Source of the DNA: Ambrosia x helenae
Taxonomy: Eukaryota; Streptophyta; Magnoliopsida; Asterales; Asteraceae
Reading direction: 5' to 3'
NCBI GenBank assembly: GCA_030844895.1
Contig: CM061231.1
Coordinates: forward strand, 84,044,706 to 84,108,705
DNA length: 64,000 nt
Positions 56,006 through 64,000 of the stretch are shown one piece after another. The notes below the pieces were generated by a model that was not told where the DNA came from, ran no database searches, and saw only the letters and a list, made by a program, of their open reading frames with translations. Made by a program: the position numbers and the translations under genes. The stretch's first letter is position 1. The number at the start of each line of letters is the position of its first letter.

Positions 56006-56033
56006 TCTCTCCTCCCCTCTGTTACAGAAGCCG

Positions 56034-56780
56034 GCCGGCCACCATGGGGGTGGTGGCGGCGGCGTGGTGGCTCGGAAAGCCCACAGGGGCCGGGTTGGGT
56101 TGGTTTGGGTTCTGATCGGGTTTGGGTCTCGAGTTGTGGTGGCCCGGTTAAGGTTAAGAAGGAGTGTAGCAGATGGTGGTTCAAGCCGGGTTCTAGGTGT
56201 GGTGGTCCGGTTATGATGGTGGTCGTGGTGATTAGGAAGAAGATGGCGGCGACGGTGGTCTATGGTGGATGTGGAGGTCTGATTGGGGCATGGGTGGTTG
56301 GTTTCAGCAGGTGGTGGTCCGGAGAAGGTGGTGTTTGGGTCGGTTATGGTTGTGGCTCGGGTCCGATGGGTTGGGTCAGACTCTCGTGGGTTTTGGTCGG
56401 GATTTAAGTCGGGTCAGAGCTTGGTGGTGGTTGTCCGGAGATGGTGGTGGTTGCAGAGGCAGCGGCGCGCGGGTCTCGGGTCTTGGGCCGGGTTGGTTAG
56501 ATCCCAGATCAGGTTCGGCCCGGGTCTGGTTCGAGTCTTCGTGACTGGTCGGGTCTTGTTTCGAGATGGTTTCAACTCGGGTCAGAATCGGGTTTGGGTT
56601 AAGGTTGTGGTTCGGATCAAGGTTTGGTGGTTTTGGTGTTCGGGTCAGATTCGGTACGAGATCGGGTTCGGTACGGGTCTTGTTCGAGTCAGATCTGGAT
56701 GGTCAAGCCTCGGTCAACGCGCGGTCAAAGCTGGTCAAACTTTGGTTCCGGTCTACACGCAGTTCGAGGCGGCTTCGGGT
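56034..56780 (+). other. G-rich block within LTR C
   Basis: GGGTTTGGG, GGTCGGG and GGTGGTGG words dominate the plus strand, with many runs of three or more G. Overlapping open frames are due to composition. The first ATG sits in GCCACCATGG (56044) and opens a frame of only about 24 codons. The sequences on either side are AT-rich. Confidence 0.6.
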
Positions 56781-59700
56781 TAATCGCGTGTGATTCGGTA
56801 TACTTGAATTCGTACATATTTCATTATTTCATTTTTATAAGCATTGTATTTTTATAAAGATATAAATATATATAAATAGTGTCTCGCGAACGAACCGACA
56901 ATATTATTATTGATAAGTATATAAAGTGTGACTTGGTATTATTGGACCTCGGACTAAATTGGTTGGACTATAATATACATATATATTGTCGTGTCCTTAT
57001 ACAAATAAGTGTAGTTTATGTAAAAGCGTCGAAACGTATAAGTCTCGTCTGATTTGGAATTGCGGATAAACAAAATGTGGATTTGTGTTTGATATTGATT
57101 TTTGGGAAAATTGTAGGCGACTTGTGTTGCCTGGTTTGTACAAAAACAGAGGAAACTCTGCCGAAATTTTATAAAATTTATAAGCGTAAACGAAAGCGAC
57201 ATTTGTTGCATATCTCATTATAAACAACCTCCAAGTATTTTGACAAATGTAGTTTTCTACAATATCGTAAAAGGTTTTCGACAAATGATTTCTTGCAACA
57301 TTTAAAGGAAAACGTCGAACAATATTTCCAAAACAAATACATAATATTTGTTGAGCGTCACTTGTGTCAATCTCCAAAGATTTTGGTAACTAAAACATTT
57401 CCATCTAAGCGGTTTTGAATTATAAAACGCTCAACCTATTTGAGAAAGAATCATATAAAATGTGTGTTCGAAACCTTTAAAGAATGGAAAAGAAGCGATA
57501 TTGTTACTAATCGGTTTTAAATAACTATACTTATATTTTCATCAAAGAATATTTTCCTAAAATATAATTATAAGACGAGCTACGGCTCGGGATAAGTTAT
57601 ACGTTTCATAATATAGTCCAACGTGGTGTACACACGAATAGTGACAAGTGCGCAACTTGGGTACTATGTCGTGTGTTAACGCATAAGTAAGATAAGTCAC
57701 GATCGGTTCGTCGAGTTAAAGCATATTAGTACTCGAGTTATACACATGAGTTAGATAGTTGGATAAACTACCTTTTAGCCGGATTATAGGCTAGGTTTAC
57801 ATGTGTTAGACTTTAAGGTGTCCTTTGTTGTAATAGGGCACGAGGAAGCCGGTTGAGGCTTGGACTTTATTTGCTAGCTTAGCATGGAAATTGAGGTGAG
57901 TTCATAACCCCACTTTTTACTGTTTTATAAATGTTTTCGGGGTGGAAGACATGCTTCTTTTATGCAAACCTGAGGAATTCCAAACGAACAAGTTTTTGAA
58001 AAATGAAATGGGTGCGTGAGTGTCACGACCCTACTTTTACTGGTTTTACTTTCGGGGAAGAAACATGTTACATACTTACTTACTAAAGGTCATGTTATAC
58101 TATGGTTACTTTACAAATACTATGCGGCTTTTATGGAAAGTCCCAGGGGGGAAACCATGAATGTGCGGGGATGCACAACGGGGGAAATGTGGATAGATCT
58201 ATTGAGCCTCACAAACCCCACTCGACGGCTGGGCCGGGCGGGTGCATATTGTCTCTTATTACTGGCTCGCCGAGGCATCGGTTATAGCCAAAACAGCTGG
58301 GCAAGCTTCAACAACTTACAAACGTATAGTAATGGGTTCCCAACCGCAGTAGTAAAAACACTAAACGTCTAGCTAACGTTCTCATAACCTAGTAGTAACG
58401 GATATGATCTTTTCAAACTTATGGAAACTCTTTTGTAAAACTTATGAACTCACCAGCATTATATGTTGACTTTTAAGTATGTCTGTCAGGTTTTAAACTT
58501 TGGTAACGGCACGGTTGGAGTAGTCGACATATTGGGATCGGGGATTCTAGAGGATTAGCAATGGCGTTCAGGATATAAGAGTCTTAGATGCAACTTTCCG
58601 CTGCGCTGGCAAAGGCACCAAACGTCGCATCCGACGAGGGAAAAGTCGAGGTGTGACAATGATGCTGAAGGCAAAGCTTTTGCAACAATTAAAATGTCGT
58701 TGCCAGATGCGATTCAAAGTGACTTTAGGCTTTATTACGATTCATATGACCAATGGAAGGCTTTGGAAAGACGTTTTAAAGTGAATAGTCACACTAAGCA
58801 GAGTTCTAATCAGAGTTCTTCAAGACAAAGCTTAAGTTGTCATTCTTCAAAAAGCAGTGAGAGCCCAAAGGTGTTCATGCCAGATCAATAAGATAAATCA
58901 AATGAGGGAACTAGTGATCAAGAATTTATTGGAGAAAGTATTGAGGATAAGAAAGGGGAAGCAATGGAAGCTATTCATGCTGAGGAGGTAAATGATGAGA
59001 GTGAAGTTAAGACTGACATCATTGATCTCGAGGAAACAGAAGGGATGTCTACCAAGGAGTTCATAGCATACATGTCTGAATTAGACTCCACCAACATTAA
59101 GGAACACATTTCTCTCTCTTCTGTTGTTAATGCATGTAAAAGAATGTGTGGATTATGCAGAGAGAATTGCCTTATTGGTTGCTGAAAATGATAAAGTAGC
59201 TAAACATAACACTGAGTTAGTTGTGCTACTAGATCAAGAAAAGGAGTTTAATTTGGGCAATAGGAATAGAGAGGACAATCTTAAGACTAAGCTTAAAGCT
59301 GTAGAAAAGGACCTTACGGCATTAGACCTTGTAGTTAAGGATAAGATCTGTTATCTGGATCTAGCCCATCTAGCCATAGCTGACAAACAAAAGGTCATTA
59401 CTAAGAAAAACAAGGAGATAGATGAGCAAAAGATTAAGATAGCCGAACTTAACAGGCAGGTTAAACAGTGTCGTAGTACCAAGTACCTTCATAACATCAT
59501 CATAGATTCCCAAAAGGATAAGAATGAGTCAGCAGGGTTAGGATACAATGATGCTCCTCCTCCTTTTAATGGGAACTATTCATTCTTGCCTACTAAGGAA
59601 GAGTTCATTGATGCGGTAAATGGTAAACAACCTGTAGTCGAATCTCAGGATATAGACTTGCCTAAGAGTCATAGTTCTGCTAGAAAAGGAATCTGTTGGA

Positions 59701-60563
59701 TCTAACAATAGTAAAGAAAAGATGAATGAGGTTGTATAAGTTAAGAAGAGTGATATTAGGAAATCAAATCAGAAAACAACTATTAAGAAGTTATATAAAG
59801 TTAAGGGTAATGACAAAATATTTTCTGATAGTGAAATCCCAATGTCGTCTATTGCTCTAGGACAAATTGAAACGGTTTTTACCGAAGTAGTTTCGAATGT
59901 GGTTCATGACTCTAGACCTTCTTCTTCACAGTCTACTCCTTAATCTAAGCTTAAGAAAAGATCCTGCTCCAACTGTCGTATTAGAGGGCATGTTGCTAGT
60001 TGTTGCTCGTTTAAGATATTTGAAAAATCTGGTGAGAGTAAGTTGCATAAGAAGTCAGCTCAAAAACAACAACAGGGAGTTGCTAAGGATGGGAATCGGG
60101 TTGATATGGTTAAAAACGAAGTACCATGCTCTAAACAAAATCAATCAAAATTTCATCCTGAGACTTCATGTTCGGGACAATTTGATGGACCAAGAAATCA
60201 GTCACCAAGATACAATAATTACAATGGTCAATCAAATAGGTTCCAACATCAAAATCGATACCAGAATGATGGTTATCGAATTTTTCACAAAAACAGCATA
60301 TAAACTCTTGAAGTGATAATTATAGGAGTTTCCATAATAAAATAATCAACCAAGAATTTTCAGAAATTCAGGGTATGATAATCAGAATCAATGCTTTTCA
60401 AGTAATCACTATCAAAATGTTTCCAATTATCAGTGTCAAAAGTCAACAAGCAACAGATCCAAGTCACCTGAAAGGTGTAATGGACATTTAAATGAGTTTA
60501 CTTATGTTAATGAACGAGGTCAAACCAAGACTACTAAGGTCTGGGTTCCTCGTACTAATTGAA

Positions 60564-60690
60564 TTGCTGAGTGAGTGCAGGACGACCGTGGGGGACTGTT
60601 GATTTGTTTGACAGTGGTTGTTCCTGTAAATTTTCGGAGGTGAATTATAGGTTACCAATGATGAGGAATGGTTTACTTCAGTGAAGATAT
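60564..60690 (+). pseudogene. Possible copia protease remnant
   Basis: A short frame encodes Leu-Phe-Asp-Ser-Gly-Cys-Ser, resembling the copia protease active-site region, then ends. Nothing of integrase or RT follows. Confidence 0.4.
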
Positions 60691-62280
60691 TATTCCTGCT
60701 CTTTTAAGTTATACATAATATTCTTCTTTTCACATTGAAAACCTTTTGTCGGTTTAAGGGGGAGACTGTTTGTTTTAAATTTATGTTTTCATTTTTTAGG
60801 AAAAACAAAAATTTATGGGGAGAAATTTCCCTAAGCCAAAAAGATTTAGATGTGTGCGTGTGTTTAGGGGGAGTAATATAATTTAATTTGAAAAATACAA
60901 AAAGATCAAAAAAATTAGAAAATGAGAAATCATGGTGTGAAAGAGAAGAAATGATTGTACATCAGTTGTTGAACTATCACACTAAAAAATAAACTTAAAT
61001 GAACTAAATGTGATAACAGATCCATTATAAGATGTACCGGTAGGCAAGAGACATTAATATATCAGCTTATTAAGTGATATAAACATAAAGGACTGTGTAC
61101 CAAGTGGGTAACATATTATTGGCGTATGATTTCATAATCTTAAATCTCGCGTTGATAGATTGCCAAAATCTGAGGTTTTGGGTCTTTAAATTGTTGTAAC
61201 ATTCGGGGATAACCGGGCTGCCCTTTTGCTGCATCCAGAAACATGCTGACCTAGGCACAGCCAGGATATCTTACAAGAGCAAAAAAAAAAGGAAAATGCC
61301 AAACCCCTTATATGCTGATGGCAAACTAAAAAATGCCTCAAGCTAATATGTGTACCAAAATAAAATGGTATTTGTCCAAACCCTGGTTTAGTTCACATTT
61401 GTCACTTTACTGCATCAAAATATATGTTGACCTGTACACCGATGTGACTTGTACCTTCTAAATTATACGGATGCCAACAATATACTCACACATTACGAAG
61501 AACCTTTGTGCATACCTTGATCGTGGGGATATGTCATGTTGTGGGACACACTGGTATAACGGTATAAATCAATTAGTCATATCACATGGTAAAAGCTTTG
61601 AATGTTTCGTGTAGCTTGTTTAAGTGGATAAACAATATCGGTAATCGTCTTGGACTTTTATTCACATAATTAAATTAAGAAAAATAACTGAAAGTGTGGA
61701 ACAGTTGAACAAAGCTGATATGATCTTCTTGCATATGATTCTCACAAAAATATGCATTGTAAATATTTTCAGTTTGTTTTAATTATATTCTAAAACAAAA
61801 ATACCAAAAATATTTTCTTTTTAAGGTCTTCCATTTAGAACTGATAAATTGTGTTTTTGCATATGCATTGGCATATCGGGATAAATTATTGCTTTATCTT
61901 TAATGTTAATTAGACTAATGTGTTTTTCGAGATATTGTTTGTGATAGTGCACAGATTGATGCTGATGTCAAAGTGAAGTGCAGAAATCAAGATGCATAGA
62001 TTGATGCGGTTATCAAAGTGAAGGGCAGAAATCAAGATTTCATTCTGAGATCCTCCATCTCATCAACATTAATGCTCACCCATTCCAGTCAGGATTTGCT
62101 CACCAGAAAATGAAGTTGGTAAAGATAATGATGATTGGAAGACTCAAAGTATCTAAAAGATTGGATTCATCAGCTTAGGGGGAGTCTGTTAGTACATTGG
62201 ATCTGAAGCAATCCAAAGACTTTGAGTCATCAAGTTACATAAAGACGAAGACATCTAGAAGCTATTGTCAAGGGGGAGTT
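60691..62280 (+). other. Copia 3' region with repeated polypurine tracts
   Basis: Noncoding. The word AAGGGGGAG or TAGGGGGAG occurs near 60757, 60867, 62177 and 62270. The last one is directly followed by the TGTTGG start of the probable LTR. No gene is seen in between. Confidence 0.55.
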
Positions 62281-62716
62281 TGTTGGTGCATTTCTGTGTG
62301 ACAACACCTTACTAGATAAAATAGCTAGTAGATAGTCATTTTGTATAACGTGTAATCGTCTTTATTGTAATTAGCGAACAAAGAAGATAGGAAACAAAGA
62401 ATATGTAAAATAAAGAAAATGAAAAACAAAAAAAGTTAGCAAACAAAGAAGATAGTCATCTTCTTTGTTTTGTTGTGGGCATCTCTTTGTTTGCAGGCCA
62501 GGCCCATACTAGTATAAATACCTAGCATAGGGTGTAGGCTAGGGTTGATCGTTTTTAGAGATCGTTCAATTAGTTGTCAGTGTGTCTACAGCCACTTGTT
62601 CGTGTGTGTTGTCTTGAATTGGTTGTAATCTGTTTATAATCAATAGAAGACGTTTTATAATATTCTAGTGTTCGTTATTGTTTGAGTTGATTCATAGTTT
62701 GCATAAACATCTATCA
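62281..62716 (+). mobile_element. Probable copia 3' LTR (right border tentative)
   Basis: TGTTGGTGCA follows a GGGGGAG tract, and TATAAATA lies at 62513-62520 in plus orientation. A plausible end is ATCTATCA at 62716. No partner LTR or TSD was found. Confidence 0.5.
62442..62469. repeat. Perfect 12-bp-arm inverted repeat
   Basis: AACAAAGAAGAT and ATCTTCTTTGTT are separated by AGTC, a potential hairpin 43 bases upstream of the TATA box of the probable LTR. Confidence 0.9.
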
Positions 62717-62942
62717 GGGGATTCCACACCTTGATAGATCTGATATGGCTGGTATCGGTCCATTCCACGGACCTACAGTAACAAGTATTATTAGTTGTTA
62801 CACAAGATAACTATAGTTCTATACCTGGCAACTATGTTTTTTTATATGGGGGAACACTAATGTATAAAAGAAATAAGACTAGTAAGATAAGTGAATGATC
62901 ATACCTCTTGAGTCTTGAACTAGGTAACCAAGTGTAGAGAAA

Positions 62943-62994
62943 GTGTGTGTGTGTGTGTGTGTGTGTTTGTTTGTGTGTGTGTGTGTGTGTATTT
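62943..62994. repeat. (GT)n microsatellite
   Basis: About 24 GT units with a short TTTG interruption. Confidence 0.95.
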
Positions 62995-63052
62995 GCAAGT
63001 GAGTTAGTGAGGTGATACAAATGAATGTTCAACCAAAGCCTCTATTTATACA

Positions 63053-63150
63053 GGAAATAGAGAGAGAGAGAGATCGAAAGAGAGTGAAAGCCGAAGGAGA
63101 TAGAGAGAGCGGCGAGAGAGAGGGGGAGAGGAAAAGGGAAGGAAAAAGGG
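63053..63150. repeat. GA-rich low-complexity tract
   Basis: Runs of GA and GGGAGAG words over about 100 bases, possibly 5' untranslated in origin. No ORF. Confidence 0.8.
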
Positions 63151-63272
63151 TGGTTGCCACATGAGGAAGGTTAACTAATATCAATCCTTGTGATAAATAG
63201 GATCTTTCTATATTTGCACAAGATCAGCAAGAAAGATGTATAATCAAATCAACTAGTTTTTTTCCTAATAAA

Positions 63273-63818
63273 TAGGGGTATTCTTTTTAACCGATAACCA
63301 ATAACCAAACCGAACCCGAAGTGACCCGACCCGAGAAAGTACCTTGCCCGATTAACCCAAACCCGATTAAGTGCAAACCCGAACCCGACTAGAGTCTTTA
63401 GGGTCGGTCTTCGGATTAGTTTTTTATAATTAGGGTTGACCCAAATAACCCGAACAATTCAAAAACAAATAAATGATCCAGTTTTCATATTTTTATGTAT
63501 ATCATAGTAGTGATTTTGTAGCCAAATTTGCAACTAAATATTGTAACCCATGTTGTGGTTTCATTTTACACATATTGTAGCCCAAATGGATAGAAATACG
63601 CAACCCAAATGGCTAGAAATATGTAACTCAAACACCCGAACCATTTAACCGATAACCATTTTACCCGACCCAAAAAACCCGAACCCGATTAAACCCATAA
63701 CCGATAACCATTTAACTATATTGGGTTGGTTATCGGGTAATATTTTCACCACTGAAAACCCGAATAACCCGACCCGAATAACCCGATAACTGAAAACCAA
63801 ACCCGATGAACACCCCTA
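63273..63818. mobile_element. hAT-type MITE (546 bp) with 8-bp TSD
   Basis: Ends TAGGGGTATTC and GAACACCCCTA form an 11-bp inverted repeat with one mismatch, flanked by perfect 8-bp TSDs CTAATAAA (63265-63272 and 63819-63826). An 8-bp TSD is the mark of the hAT superfamily. The interior has no ORF and is made largely of degenerate ACCCGA and CCGATAACC words. Confidence 0.88.
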
Positions 63819-63826
63819 CTAATAAA

Positions 63827-64000
63827 GTGACAATTCATAAGATCATGTTGGGTAGATATATTACAATGTGACTAAACACTTGATCATCCCTTAACAACTT
63901 TCCATAATGTGACTAATGAGGAGGCGATGTGATTAATCAACATGTCAAAAAAAGAATGATTATGTTGGGGAGGTGGTGGTCGACGGCTTTGAAGCTTCCA
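63827..64000. other. Right edge of window, noncoding
   Basis: I see no gene or repeat that I can support. Confidence 0.3.

Larger units (their letters stand above)
55498..58658 (+). mobile_element. Solo LTR, family C (3.16 kb), nested in copia gag
   Basis: TGTGACAACC start and GGTGTGACA end, flanked by perfect 5-bp TSDs ATGAT (55493-55497 and 58659-58663). A TATA box at 55830-55837 and a pyrimidine leader show plus orientation. An unusual G-rich block lies at about 56034-56780. No internal element sequence remains. Confidence 0.92.
55276..60563 (+). pseudogene. Copia gag (capsid-like, coiled coil, CCHC zinc knuckle), split by solo LTR
   Basis: The start ATG at 55276 is followed by the copia gag N-terminal pattern (Trp-Asp-Cys-Ile, Gly-Tyr-Val-Lys-Pro). 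Removing the solo LTR and one TSD copy keeps the frame open into Ala-Glu-Gly-Lys-Ala-Phe (58664). A coiled coil (59124-59640) is followed by the knuckle Cys-Ser-Asn-Cys-x4-His-x4-Cys near 59962-60005 and an Asn/Gln-rich tail ending in Lys-Val-Trp-Val-Pro-Arg-Thr-Asn near 60560. Stops at about 55331 and 55340, TAA at 58889, a frameshift near 59140 and stops near 59703, 59940 and 60300 break it. Gag forms the virus-like particle; here it is inactive. Confidence 0.75.
53974..62716 (+). mobile_element. Ty1/copia relative retaining gag, most of pol deleted
   Basis: Primer site at 53974, long leader (to 55275), gag (55276 to about 60560, split by a solo LTR), a short protease-like remnant, then a 3' region with four GGGGGAG polypurine-like tracts and a probable LTR from 62281. 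No RT or integrase was found. The gag layout (N-terminal capsid, coiled coil, CCHC knuckle) fits a SIRE-like copia element. The 5' LTR is not securely identified. Confidence 0.65.

Noticed and set aside
56105..56857. Overlapping ORFs in three frames in the G-rich block
   Set aside because: Gly/Val/Trp/Arg-rich composition in every frame; lack of stops is explained by low A/T content.

Overview
This window is intergenic DNA from a large, repeat-rich flowering-plant genome. I found no ordinary host gene: nearly every coding signal belongs to a transposable element (TE), and the elements are nested inside one another. The organism is a plant because of En/Spm (CACTA) transposases with plant-only domains (Transpos_assoc, Transposase_21, DUF4218, DUF4216), Tat-lineage Ty3/gypsy elements with two RNase H domains and antisense extra ORFs, a chromodomain-type chromovirus, Ty1/copia and an L1-like LINE. 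The repeat style resembles a eudicot such as Asteraceae; that is an impression, not a proof.

Layout. 1-2867: 5' end of a minus-strand Ty3 element, with a primer binding site and a 2.7-kb LTR carrying tRNA-like modules; it cuts ORF2 of a minus-strand LINE (2868 to about 5988). The LINE sits in an old CACTA element (CACTA-1). CACTA-1 transposase fragments lie at 5989-7567, 17573-19019 and 34096-34668, and its right end is 35433. CACTA-1 also received a complete second CACTA (CACTA-2, 7568-17572) and a 15-kb Tat retrotransposon (19020-34090, TSD TAAAT). The Tat element's antisense ORF is split by a solo LTR (22484-24968, TSD AGCGT). CACTA-1 itself sits in a gag fragment (35434-35990).

35991-39019 is unassigned. 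39020-45611 is the 3' part of a second Tat-like element (LTR, antisense ORF, short tandem repeats), split by a solo LTR (41077-43822, TSD TCCCG). 45612-51460 is a decayed minus-strand chromovirus with a truncated LTR. 51463-53877 is LTR-like. 53974-62716 is a copia relative that keeps gag but has lost nearly all of pol, split by a 3.2-kb solo LTR (55498-58658, TSD ATGAT). Near the right end are microsatellites and a hAT-type MITE with an 8-bp TSD (63273-63818).

Functionally, CACTA-2 stands out. Both of its genes can be spliced from the sequence into uninterrupted reading frames: a 1081-residue TNP2-type transposase (3 exons) and a 759-residue Ptta/En/Spm transposase fused to a ULP1-type cysteine protease with its catalytic residues present (12 exons). 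All other pol or transposase genes carry stops or frameshifts, many explicable by C-to-T changes at CHG or CG sites as expected for methylated TEs. The first Tat element has two antisense transcription units, each with a TATA box and an ACGTGTCAC motif upstream; the smaller ORF (26318-26731) is open.
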